DNA from: Mesotaenium endlicherianum
Lineage: Eukaryota; Streptophyta; Zygnematophyceae; Zygnematales; Mesotaeniaceae
NCBI GenBank assembly: GCA_009602735.1
Contig: WELA01004678.1
Span: 77,603-113,635 of the forward strand
Direction of reading: 5' to 3'
DNA length: 36,033 nucleotides
Numbering within the stretch: position 1 is the stretch's first letter; every line of letters starts with the position of its first letter. The notes beneath the pieces were generated by a model. The model made no database searches, was not told the origin of the DNA, and worked only from the letters and a program-made list of their open reading frames with translations. Shown in pieces: positions 9,403-20,393 of the stretch. Position numbers and translations under genes: made by a program.

Positions 9403-12400
9403 ATGGGCAAACGTGGTAGAGAAGAAGGTAGTGACTCTGGTGGTGATGAGCCCACTGTGAGTATGAGGAAGCAGCCCTCGATGGTAAAGAATAAGCAGAA
9501 GAGGTCAGAATTGTATGCCAAGCTTAAGAAGGAGAAGAAGAAAGAAAAGAAGAGGAACGTGACTAAGCGAAGGAAGGAAAACGAGCGGTCTGAAGCGCTC
9601 GGCGAAGAGGTATGAAACGCCTCCACCTTCACATGTGTACTTGTTGCTATAACGAAAGGAAAGCTAATAAGCCTAGGGGGGCTAGAACAGAAGCTGAGCT
9701 TAACGAAGCATACTGTAGGATCTTTCAAACAATGAAGACGGGGCTCATGTATTCTTTCGCTGCTTTTAATCAGATAATGCATCTGTTCATGGAAAAGAGT
9801 GGGTGGGATGCATTTAAGTAGTCTGTACCAGCAACTAAGAAAGTGGAAGCTCTGAGACAGTCAGTAGAGGCTGTGGACTGCTTACAATATCTGCTGAACA
9901 GCTGTAATAGTACAAAATCAAGGTTGGGGTAGAAGGGGTTGGGATAGAGGAAAGGCCAAAGAGGCTCCACTCAGTGGCCTACACATATTTGCAACTAGTC
10001 ATGTTTGCATTCTGGTGTCCATGCAAAGCATTTACAGTAAACCATCTACCTCCTTAATGTTATTAACCTCAGCGGCAGGTCAGGTGAGAGTTGTTTGCGT
10101 GGGCTGCAGCAGACGTCGTGCTCGTGAAGTGTCCTGGAGCAGGCATCATGCAGATTCGATCGAGCTGCAGAAAGCAAGGCTGTGCAGTAGGTTCCTTTGC
10201 ATGGAACCAGTCAGGTTGCTGCCTCAAAAATGATGGGCTGAGAGCGCGGGGGGGGGGAGGGGGGGGGGGATATATGGTACTGCTCTTTGCTCCCTGCTGA
10301 GGGGAGGGAGGGGTGACGGAGTCAGCCTGCCAATCGACTCGGGGCTTGCCTCCCCTTCCCTCCCTCCGCCCTCCCCATGGTGTATGCACTCCCCTGCATG
10401 CAACTGACGACGTTACTAAGTGGAGGGTGGCAGCCGCCCCCCAGAATGATGCCGAAGACGATCGAGAACACGCGAGAGAAAGACGAGACTCTGGTGGACG
10501 GGGACGACATTGAGGTGCGCGGCTGTGCTGGCCGTTTCACCCGCATGAGACCATCTCCCTCTGCAAAGAATGCTCTGGGTGCAGAAATGCCAGGTGTCAC
10601 CTTTCACACTTTATTCTCACTTCACCTCAGGGCTGATCATGGGCTGGCCAGAGCTGAGCTGAGCTGAGCTGAGCTGAGCACCCTGAGCGCAAGCATAGCG
10701 TGTTGTCCTGGGTGGTGGAGTCAGCACCAGTGTGCTCTGCAGTGCCAGCTGCTTGCTGTGGCTGTGCTCGTGACCATCCTATCGCCGTGTTGCTCTGCTG
10801 CTGATGCAATGGTGGTGGACGTGGTGGTGGGGGTGGCAGCTGAGGAACGATAACGCCCAGGACGAGTTCAGCGAACACTTCAGCCGCCAGCGCACGCCCC
10901 TCGTGCTCATCACCACCTGCCACAACCCCTCCAAAGTCCGTCCCCCTCCCTCTCTTCCACCAAGCCAGGGGAATGAGAGAAAGTGGGGGAGGGGCAGGGG
11001 AGCGAGAGTGGGGAAGTGAAAGTGGAACAGCGAGAGAGAGGGAGGGAGGGAGGGAGGGAGGGAGGGAGAGTTGCTACTGTGGGCACTTCCCATGTATAAG
11101 TGCATTTGTTGCTGCAGAATGTGTCGACTGCAAGCATACCCCTTGCAATGCTGCAGCAGCAGCACTTGCTGAACATGCTCGAAAAGGGGGGGGGGGATGC
11201 AGCTCATGTACCGGTACGTGCAGGAGCTGCTGACCATCATCCCCGCCGCCCACTTCTATGAGCGCGGACCCTACCACATCAAGCAGGTGTGCTGCTCGCC
11301 ACCCACCCCTGTCAGCGCCCCGCTTGCTTCTTCTTCTTGGGGAGGTTTTCACCTCTGGGCCGGACTTTTTTGTCCGTGCTTGTGTGCGCAGATAGTGCAG
11401 TATGCGACGAATCGAGACTTCACGGGTGTCATCGTCGTGAATGAGAACCACAAGCGGCCGAGTATCCTCCTTATTAGCGGGCCCGTGTGCCTGCCTGCCT
11501 GCGTGTCTACCTGCGTCTCTGTCGGGCACTGTCCATTGTGCACACTAGTGTCACTTGTTGCACTTCTGGTTACGTGTCTTGTGCCTGTGTCTACAGGAGG
11601 GAGTGGGTGCATGCATGGCTTGCTTGCTGACTCAGTGGGCATTCAGTAGGAAGGCACGACATGGGCTGGCCTTGACAGAGAGCTTGACCACCAGATGGCA
11701 TGCTCGTCATCAATCTGCCGGAGGGCCCCACTGCTCACTTCAAGATCTCCAATCTTGTGCTCAGCAAACGGATAAAGGTAGCCCTCCCTTGAGGCTTGGC
11801 AAGTAGCTTTTGGTGCTCAAAATTGTCTGCCTGTCAGCATAGAGCACGTGTCACCTGAGGCAGGCTATGGCAGCGTTGTGTTAGCCCTAGAAGTCATGCG
11901 AATGAGAGAGACACAGACAGCGCTCTGAGTTTGGAGGTGAGGGCGAGGGGGAGGAGAGCAGAAGCACGGGACGCCGTCCAGCCACAAGCCGGAGCTGATC
12001 CTCAACAACTTCAACACCCGCCTGGGGCACCGTGTTGGCCGGTAGGTTGCATACTCCGATCACTCTCACTCACCCAGGGCATGCGCGTACTCCCCCTCCC
12101 CCCCTCCCCCCCTCGCCCTCCCCCTCTCTCTCTGCGCTTCCTCTTCTTATCTTTGCTGTAATTTGCTTGGCCCGCATCCAGAGCCGTGGTGCATTTGCCT
12201 TTTTCTCATTCAGCACGTCGTCTGATATGTCTGTGTCGCATTGGAGCTCTCCCTGTGTGGGTCCTGATGGAAGGACGCGAGCCAGGAGCTTCCTGGCTGG
12301 CGCAACAGCAGCATGTAGCTGTTGCCAGCTGCGCATCTGTCTCAGTGTAGAGTGCTTCTGGGGTCGGATGGCAGCCTGCTGGCGTCGCTGTTCCCGCAGG

Positions 12401-13304
12401 ATCCTCAGTTTCGCGGCCGCCGATGTGTCACCTTCCACAACCAGCGCGATTACATCTTCTTTCGCCATCACAGGTGCCTTCACTGCTCCTACATTCATTC
12501 CTGATTGCCCTGTGTAGTGTTTGTGTTCTGTAAAAGGACAGGGTAACGACTCATCTTATGAGCACGAGCAAGGATGACAGGCAGGATGCTGTCAGAATGC
12601 CAGGGGCTGCTACATAAAGTAGACTGTGCTGAATCAAAGCTCATTGAGGCTGAGCAAGTGCGCTCTGCCACTGCACGCGTGTACTCACTGGTCAAAGACT
12701 GGGTGGGGAAGGGAGGCAGGTATGTGTTTGAGACAAGGGATAGTAAAGCGGCTGCCCCCCCGCCAAAGAAGAAAAAGAAGAAGGCTGCCGCAAGTGGTGG
12801 TGGGGACGCCGACGAGGAAGAGGGAGTTCCTCAAGAGGTCATCAGCAGGCTTCAGGTGCAATTTCCCATGGAACACCTGGCGTATCTGGCTGCTTGTGCC
12901 TGCTGTGTGGCGATCATGAAGATAACTGAGGGTGTTCTTATATTTGGTCCTCATTTTGGTTTTTGTGTGGGCGGCGGAGGGGGGTGTGCTGCTGTGCAGG
13001 AGTGCGGCCCGCGCTTCACTCTGAAGTTGCAGTCTCTACAGCACGGCACCTTTGACTCCAAAGGTGGAGAGTACGAGTGGGTCCACAAGGTAAGACTCAC
13101 TTGATGCTTCATTGGATACAATACAGGACACCCTGCGTGTGTTACTGCAAATTTTACCGCGTGTTGCCACTTCAGTAGTGATCAATAATGCCACAACGTT
13201 TTGAAAGTCCTTGGACTTCGTATCAATATTTCTGACTAACAATATGCACTTGTGTGGCTGGCCAGGCGGACATGGACACAAGTCGCAGGCGTTTCTTCCT
13301 ATAA
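9403..13304 (+). CDS. RPF1: ribosome production factor 1 (Brix domain), 11 exons
   Basis: RPF1 is a nucleolar Brix-domain protein required for maturation of 27S pre-rRNA and assembly of the 60S ribosomal subunit. Exons: 9403-9609, 10434-10514, 10840-10935, 11203-11286, 11392-11461, 11695-11777, 11962-12041, 12375-12473, 12720-12855, 13000-13089, 13266-13304. All junctions are GT-AG and in phase, giving 354 aa, close to the usual ~350. The start ATG opens a Lys-rich N-terminus ([20 protein letters not shown] within it), followed by the family signature [17 protein letters not shown]. The Brix body shows [61 protein letters not shown] and [11 protein letters not shown]. The protein ends [21 protein letters not shown]. 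Exon 9 carries a Pro/Lys/Ala-rich insertion ([16 protein letters not shown]) not usual in the family. The stop is followed closely by a poly-G tract and assembly gap. Six of the ten introns have a run of four or more G just before the acceptor. Confidence 0.95.
10656..10680. repeat. (GAGCT)n pentanucleotide repeat in RPF1 intron 2
   Basis: About five perfect GAGCT/GCTGA units lie in tandem inside the RPF1 intron between exons 2 and 3. Confidence 0.8.
11037..11068. repeat. (GGGA)n tract in RPF1 intron 3
   Basis: About seven GGGA units are preceded by a looser GAGAGA/GGGGA purine stretch. The same intron ends with a run of 11 G before its acceptor at 11201-11202. Confidence 0.8.
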
Positions 13305-13325
13305 AATATATTATAGCTGTATCTC

Positions 13326-13394
13326 GGGGGGGGGGGGGNNNNNNNNNNNNNNNNNNNNNNNNNNNNNNNNNNNNNNNNNNGGGGGGGGGGGGGG
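13326..13394. other. poly-G tract with a 42-base assembly gap
   Basis: Thirteen G (13326-13338), 42 N (13339-13380) and fourteen G (13381-13394) lie just downstream of the RPF1 stop codon, probably in its 3'UTR. The gap is flanked by G on both sides, so the missing sequence is probably a longer poly-G/poly-C tract. Confidence 0.9.
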
Positions 13395-14014
13395 ATACTT
13401 TCAATATATCTCATTTTACTCCCACATGTTGAAGCAGTATCCATCTCTGTAAATGGAAATTTGTCCTGTAGCCATCTGAGCATTGTCACAAGCTGGATAT
13501 GTCTGAAAACAAATGCAAGCGAAATATTTCTCACACAGCGGTTCCTTTCGCCCAACGCTTGGCAGTAAAATCTACAGTAATGTCCTACAACTTGATAATA
13601 TTATGTACACAGCTGGTCGTATTCATTACCAGGGCATAAGAACAGCAAAACCGATCACTACGCTTTCAAATGGGCCCTACCTTCTTTTGCATCGTAAATG
13701 CTTCTCAAAACTGTCCACATCTACTTCAGCGATACTCAGTCATCCAGGAGTAGGACATATGGTGCAGTTTCCAGCATAAGCTTCAGATACATGGTCTCGA
13801 AGTTCATGAATAAGCTAGCTACCTCGGGGGCCTGAAGCGGTAGAGGAAGTAGGCGTGTAGACTCACCTGCACCATTCCTGCGCACCATGTTTACATGTGT
13901 TATGATGCATCTGTACGTCTTTGGGAAGCAGACTACATGTAATTTTCAACAGCTGATGTGAAGGCCATCTAAGGCACGAGATAGATGGAATGTCAAGATA
14001 TCCTTCAGCAACCA
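13395..14014. other. convergent intergenic region (3' ends of RPF1 and the 87-aa gene)
   Basis: AT-richer than the RPF1 exons and without a recognisable gene. TGTAA words occur at 13448-13452 on the plus strand (144 bases past the RPF1 stop) and on the minus strand at 13895-13891 (120 bases past the stop of the small minus-strand gene). They could be algal-type polyadenylation signals, but the word is short enough to arise by chance. Confidence 0.35.
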
Positions 14015-15457
14015 TCAGGCTTGAGCAGCAGAAGCTTGGGCCATATACATAAGCACAACTGGTTCCAAAATATGATGGCAGCAATAGACTAGCTTACAGC
14101 AAGCCCTTATAATTAAAACCATGTCACATGGTGCATCTCTTGTGTTTAACGACTTAACCTCACGACCAAAAATCCCAAACCACTCAACAGCGTGACTCAG
14201 GGTCAGTCCCATAACAGCATCAGGTGCTAAGAGTCATGCATGTGATCCTTACTGATAATCCACTTATGCAGCCTGGGAAGACCCCGCGTTCAGTAGCTTG
14301 TACCCTATCTCCCAGCAGGCCCCTGCAATACCCAGCCCCACAGCAGCTCGTCACAGTTCATACGTGTGCTTGCTCATGCTCAACATGCACAGGATGCACC
14401 TGCAGAAAGGGCAGATGGCCGAGCAAAAATCAGCATGAGAGCATTGGGGTTAAGGCTGCAACAGTGAGCATTTTCATGTGGCATGCTAGTTCCTGGTTTG
14501 GAAACTTTGCCCAGCTTTGTCCATTCTAATCATGTGTTAACGCAAAGTACTCCCCTTTAACCTTGAAGCAGAAGTTTGGCACGAGCACAAAAAAGAAGAA
14601 TTGACGTGCCAAGAATGCTGCGCACTTCCCCCTCTTCCATCAGCATCTTTGTCTGGTGGCCTACACAGCTAAAGAGTGCTGATAATTGAATGTTGGACCT
14701 CGGCCCGACCAGAGACTTCACAACTTACGTTCACATATACATCACCTTCAGAAATTGAAGTAGGGTAGAACCAGGATTCATACCTCCCACGACCATCAGC
14801 ACTAAAACATCTCCAACTTTCTTGATGTGCTCCCTGGGCGCTTTTTGAGATGAAAATGCTTTCAGCGCCGGGTCCTCCTCTAATAACTGTGTACATCCAA
14901 CGCAACTTCATGGTCATTCCCTTGACATACTTTAGTATGCATGTCAATCTGTGCCTGCCTATACCGATCTGGCTTGACTATTTCACTGTTGATAATATAG
15001 GTTCTTGTACGACAAGTATAGGAGCTTGAAACCACTGCTAGCTCTGTGCTCAAAGACATGTGGTGCGTTGATTTGGAGTAAGTTATCCAATTCAAGTGCC
15101 TGTCGTACAAGAATGCATGTAGTACATCTGATGACAGAGAAATGCAGAAAATTTCTGTCTCGATTGATAAAAGAGGAGAATGTCATGAAACAAAAGGACG
15201 AATGTGCTTCTCCCCACTAGGCGACTAACACATACAGCTCTAGGAAAAAAGCTTAACTTCAACTTAATCGGATACGGGAACGCACTGGGCATTGTGACAT
15301 CCACCACGTTATTAGTAGACAAATATGAACGACTACACACCAATTTTTCGCGGGCACCAAGTTGTGCTGCTTGCGAGGATGGCTTAGAAGTAGACATGGA
15401 CCGCGTCAATATCCTCTTTGATGCTGGCAAGAGAGCTCTTAAGCCAGATGACGACAT
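14015..15457 (-). CDS. small single-TM protein with mitochondrial-type presequence, 3 exons, 87 aa
   Basis: Exons 15457-15341, 14886-14784 and 14058-14015 join with GT-AG introns in phases 0 and 1. Exon 1 starts MSSSGLRALLPASKRILTR, a basic, Ser/Ala/Leu-rich N-terminus without acidic residues that looks like a mitochondrial presequence. Exon 2 encodes LLEEDPALKAFSSQK followed by GDVLVLMVVG. Exon 3 completes a hydrophobic span (VVLMYMAQ) and ends ASAAQA-stop. The arrangement, a charged LLEEDPxL motif then one C-terminal membrane helix, reminds me of a family of very short conserved plant proteins of unknown function, but I cannot name it. The plus strand over exon 1 also has an open frame; the consistent splice phases and the composition favour the minus strand. 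The gene is convergent with RPF1 and divergent from the PP2C gene. Confidence 0.6.
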
Positions 15458-16104
15458 TGGTAACCAACTGACGGAAAGCAATCAATTAATTCACACAAGT
15501 TTTTTCTTAGTGCTTACGAATGGTAATAGTAATATTGACGTCCACAACAGAAAATGGCCAAACGACACACGCATTTAAGGATGTCCTACATTGCAGGTGC
15601 GAACTAAAGATGTAGAAAGGCCTTGTTGTGGAACGTGACAGTCGTAACACGCCTGCTACGCCGAAGCCATTTCAAAACATTGTCATAGCGCTCGTGGATG
15701 CTCGCGCGGCACAGACAGGCGATTTGGACCAGCAAGTAAATTTGGAGTACACTGCACCGGAACTTTTGGTATGTACGACCTCCCCTCAGAAGTTTCAACA
15801 TGCGCGGTACACCCTGTTCTGCTCTGCTCCGATCATGTGGGCCAATCTGGGCATGCAGGCCAAAGCCGGAGTGATGGCCTGGGCAGGCCTGGCCCCTGGA
15901 AGCTCTGGAGTACTAGTATAGTCTGGGAGAGGTCTGGAGTGGTTTGGAGTGCTTTGGAACGTCGAACATCAGACCTCATAAAAGCATCGAACACGTCCAT
16001 GATACAGAAAGAGTCGTCCTATAGCTTCATTCATACAAGTTGTTCATTCTTCCGATTTTGTCGGTTGATCTCTGAAAGGAAGTTTGGAGAAACTGGATTG
16101 ACTC
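15458..16104. other. divergent promoter region between the 87-aa gene and the PP2C gene
   Basis: About 650 bases separate two start codons on opposite strands, so both promoters should lie here. Within it, 15890-15960 carries several imperfect copies of TCTGGAG and TTTGGAGTG. No defined promoter motif can be called. Confidence 0.4.
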
Positions 16105-17478
16105 ATGGCCACTTGGGTTGGCTCTGTAGCCAGGACGTCAGCTAGCCTTGTTAATGGTTCCGCTGTATTACAGACAGCAAAAAATGCACTGCAGAGTACA
16201 CAACCTATCCCTGTAATGACTTCATTTTCTCCGCAGAAAGCCGGATGCAGATCTTATACGAAAGTCGACTTATCGACTAATTATTCTCTCTCTCCAGTTC
16301 CGAGTGTCAATCCCCAAACGCAGAAAGGAGGACTGAATGGTGTGTACAGCCCGGAGAACAGCTATACTTTTAAATCTCGGACTTTTTCTAGTGGGACGGA
16401 GTTAAGAGCAGGCGGATCAGTCCTAGAGTCTGCATCTCCAGATTCAGAAGGTGCTCAGCTAGAAGGGGAGAAAAGTGCAAGCAGCTCAGATAAAATTTCA
16501 AGGTTCCACTCCATTCCTTCAGTTCAATGCTGTTTCTGCTTGCTTCAAGTCGAGCATTCACGCACGTGACCCGATTGTAATGTGCTCATCGGTATAGGAG
16601 GTGCGCAGCTGAAAGTAGCATTCTATAGTCAGCAACCATGTCTCGAATTGGTCATTAGGATGGAGCAGTTCCGCTTCCAGGGAGGTGTTGTATCGTTACC
16701 TGAAGGTGCTGACAAGGCCACGTTGGCCATACAACTTGGCACAACCCCAGGGATTATGTTCCAGAAATTTGTCCACTTCCTTTACAAACTTTCGCAAGAG
16801 GGGTCATGAGAGCCCTCAAGAAGCTGCACAGGTGAATGGCACTGGCAGAAGAGTAATGCTAAAAAAGCACTGACGGTGGATGCATGCAGGCCCAAGCATG
16901 TCCTCGTGGCGGCTGCCAAAGTCACACCGCATCCTGCTAAGGTCAGTGGGCAGCCAATCTGTTACTCCAGCTATTGAAACAAGGGGATGCTATCCTGCCA
17001 GTCGTTAGCCACACGAGGCATGAATCTGAGAAACTGCCTTCTAGTGCTGGATACCTAGCGACGAAGGGGAGGTGTTGTAGCTCTCGAGAGGTGGAGCTGG
17101 CGGTCTGGGTCATTCTATGCTGCTTAGATGGCTGCGTGCTCTAGACACGTTATTAATGAGGCAAAGTGGGACCCTTTGAGGGGCTCCAAGCACTGGCTGG
17201 TTTGTGGACGGCAAGGACCAGCCGGGTCGAGCCAGAGAAAAGCAGAGACAGGCGCTGCCACGAGCGGACTACAAATGTGTGGCCTTCCTTTGGTCCTTCT
17301 ATTTGTTGATATGACTCACTGCCTGGGAGAGTGCGTGACATGATGGGTGACCTGCAGGTGGAGAAGGGAGGGGAAGATGCGCACTTCATTGGTGACCAGG
17401 GGGGCGGAGTGCTAGTTGTTGCCGACGGGGTTGGCGGGTACATACACACCACACACACACATCACACACACACACACA

Positions 17479-17543
<65 letters not shown>

Positions 17544-17941
17544 TCGCCCTATAGGCAGCAGCAGCAGCAGCTGAAGCAACAGTTGGGCCACATAGCATAT
17601 AGTCGGTGCAGAGAGCAGTCGGGGCAGGAGTGACGTGCGCTGGGGTGGGCTCGGCTGGGCTGCACATGGACAGGTGGGCGGAGGACGGCGTGGACCCGGC
17701 ACTCTACTCGCGCGAGTTTGTGCAGCATGCGGAGGCCTCCCTCCAGTACCCCCAGGTCAGCTACCACCGCCCCCCCCAGGTCCATGTGGGCGATGCAGAG
17801 CAGCAGCGCATCAGGCTGCTGAGAGGACTGCATGGGCCATGGGCGGACGCAGACGAGGGCGAACCCGCAGATGGTGCTGCACTATGCCCACCGGGCCACA
17901 GCGTCTCCCGGCGCTGCCACTGCGTATGCGCCCCTCTCTCT

Positions 17942-18035
<94 letters not shown>

Positions 18036-19718
18036 NATGTGGAGCAAGTGGGAAGAACAGGGAACCCTCGTGGCATAGAAAGAGTGTGATGAATGCACTG
18101 TCTCATACTGGCCTGGAATGGGGGGGATGGGGTGCGCGCGAGAGGCCAGAGTGGCGGCCATGGTGACGGCGGGCGAGGAGGACAGCAAGGAGACGTACTT
18201 GAGGATTGCCAATGTGGGCGACTCCGGAGTTCGTCTCGTCAGAAACGGTCCATTTGCCCCCACTGCCACGACACCTGCAGCTGCAGAGCACACCCTACCT
18301 TCTCTTCGCTTTTCTAGTATGCATGACACGACTTGTGCGCGAGCGCCCCTGCTGCGGCTCCCTGCCATTTGTCTTCTGAGGCGGTGCTGAGTAAGAAGAA
18401 GCGGACGGGGGATGGGGGAGGCGGGCAAGGCAGGGAAGGTGGTGTTTGCAACGCCGGCGCTGCAGCACTTCTTTGACTGCCCCCTCCAGTTTGGGCTGCA
18501 GTCCACTGACTCCGCCAACGACGCCCAGGTGCGCATGCTTTTCCCCGTCTAGCTCCCCCTCTTCTCAACATGTCACCTTGTGGCACACGTGTGTCTGCGG
18601 TAACCCTCAGGAGGGGATGGTCCAGTGCATTGGACCCTGAGGGGAAAGGGGTCATGGGCAACGGTGGGCGAGGGGGTGCAGCTGTTTGAGCTGGAAGTGA
18701 AGGAGGGCGACACCATTGTGATGGGGTCGGACGGCCTGTATGACAACGTGTTTGACCGCGACATTGGTGCTGCCGTCGCCCTCTTTGGTGGTGCCGATGC
18801 CAGCGCTGCACAGCGCACAGGTGCCAAGTCGTGTCCTCCTCTCCTCCTCTCCGCCTCCGCCACCCTCCAGCAAGCTCTGTATCTCACAAAACAAGCGTTG
18901 TGTGCTACTCTCCTTTCCGTGACCTCGGTATTGTTGCCTGAAACTCATAAAGCTGAGGTGCGGGACGAGGGGGGGTGCAGCGGGGGCGCTGGCGGCGCTG
19001 GCCAGCAAGCATGCGGGCGACCCCACCTACGACTCTCCCTACGCCATTGAGGCTCGCAGCCAGGTGGGTGCTTGCTGTGCGCCTGCGCCCCTGTGGGCCG
19101 TGCATCCGCTGAATGTCCGTCTCTAGCTAGCTATGCCTGAGCTCTACCAGACACCAATTCGCATTCACAGTGGAGGCCCGGGCGCTTGTTACTCAGATTC
19201 TCACGACCATGTACCGTGCTTCGACTGCGTGGCATGCTGTTGCTGCTGCAGGGCGTGGAAGTGCCCATTTGGAAGAAGCTGCTGGGGAGGAAGTTCACGG
19301 GTGAGTGAGAGCGCTTCTTGTTGTCCCGGACTGACTGGCTTGGCCTGTTGGCTGACTGCTGTGCCCGGGTGCAGCAGCAGCACCGCAGGCCAGCCAAGTT
19401 AATTAGCCAATCAGTATGTCAGCTTCGTAGGCACTCACTGTTGGAGCAGGTCTGGGCCCACAAATGCGACTTCAACAATTTTCTAACAATAGCTGCTTGG
19501 AAATGCTAATATTCGCTCTTGGCATGTCTATGCATAATTGTAGGTCCAGAGAGCTCATGGGGGTGCCAACTTTGCTCACGAAGTTAGTAATTGTGCAGGT
19601 TGCCAGGCTGCTGACTGCCTGCCCCTACTGATTGGATGGTGCTGCTGCTGCAGGGGGAAAGCTGGATGACATCACGGTGGTGGTGGCGCATGTGGTGCCA
19701 GCATCTGATGCTAAGTGA
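16105..19718 (+). CDS. PP2C-type protein phosphatase, PPTC7/PBCP-like, 11 exons
   Basis: A Mg/Mn-dependent Ser/Thr phosphatase of the SpoIIE-like PP2C group that includes mitochondrial PPTC7 and the chloroplast photosystem II core phosphatase PBCP. Exons: 16105-16502, 16890-16941, 17358-17437, 17674-17755, 17871-17923, 18150-18247, 18434-18528, 18682-18820, 18981-19063, 19252-19300, 19654-19718; 397 aa. Metal-binding motifs are intact: GGEDAHF (Asp157), VADGVGGW (Asp173), ANVGDSG (Asp246), GSDGLYDN (Asp303) and GGKLDDITVVVAHV (Asp381/382). Family blocks WAEDGVDPALYSREF and TPALQHFFDCPLQFGL are present. The ~130-residue N-terminus (MATWVGSVARTSASLVNGSA...) is Ser/Ala-rich and looks like an organellar transit peptide; chloroplast or mitochondrion cannot be decided. 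Exon 1 and its donor (a weak GT at 16503) are the least certain part. Introns contain a CT microsatellite and a 91-base C tract. Convergent with the cryptochrome gene. Confidence 0.88.
17441..17541. repeat. (CA)n and (TC)n microsatellites in PP2C intron 3
   Basis: An ACAC-rich stretch (about 17447-17478) is followed by about 30 uninterrupted TC units (17482-17541). Both lie within the intron that follows the GVGG-encoding exon. Confidence 0.9.
17945..18036. repeat. 91-base poly-C tract in PP2C intron 5
   Basis: Ninety-one consecutive C (17945-18035) end in an ambiguous base at 18036. The tract starts 21 bases after the splice donor at 17924. Poly-Pro or poly-Gly frames across it are artefacts. 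True length is uncertain, since such tracts are poorly resolved by sequencing. Confidence 0.9.
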
Positions 19719-20393
19719 TGCTGCTGCAGATGTGCCCGGGAAGCGCCACTTATTGTCCAAGCAGGGAAACTGGAGCCAGTGGAATGATCACATCCCTGTC
19801 ATTCCATGCTACATCCTCGATGCTCTGCAGCAAGCAGATGTACATAGAGCAGTCCCATTATCTTCAATCACTAATCTAGCTACCCTGCAGGAGAATGAGG
19901 ATTATGCTTCACTTTGAAGAAGGGGTCATAAGTGATTTACAATAAGTGAAAAGTACCATATCATAGAAATAGGGGCCAGTTTATATTGAAGACTTGCAGT
20001 ACAAAAATGTGTAACTACTCATTTAATGCTGACAGATACATGCACATGATCAGAACCCAGATTTGTCCTCTCGTTTACATTGAAGATGGCAGTGCATTGT
20101 TCTACCTTGCATCTTCCCTATGTCCTAGTTCTAATTGCTCATTTTGACTTCCCAAAACTCACTTCACATCTGCATCACGCAAGATACTACCATAAATGGG
20201 ATCAATCATTGTTCCTATGCTGGTACAAACAGCACACCCACAGACTATAATCTCACGACTTTTACTAACCCTCTTACTCCCTTATTCTGTTGTAGATGTC
20301 GACATGTGTTCTTGAGTCACTATGTGCACTTGAAGTGCTTATGCACAAACATCTCAGATGCATGCCCTCCGGCATTCTCAAGCAGGCTATGTT
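19719..20393. other. convergent intergenic region (3' ends of PP2C and cryptochrome genes)
   Basis: AT-rich and without coding signal. A TGTAA word lies at 20010-20014 on the plus strand. Two 3'UTRs are expected here. Confidence 0.45.

Noticed and set aside
15204-15578. Plus-strand open frame with an Alba-like GYGNALG segment
   Set aside because: It overlaps exon 1 of the minus-strand 87-aa gene, which has consistent splice phases and a plausible presequence. The Alba resemblance is only a few residues and no further exons support it.
17606-18166. Open frame with a long poly-proline segment
   Set aside because: It crosses a splice donor and the intronic 91-base C tract; only parts of it coincide with true PP2C exons, which lie in other phases.
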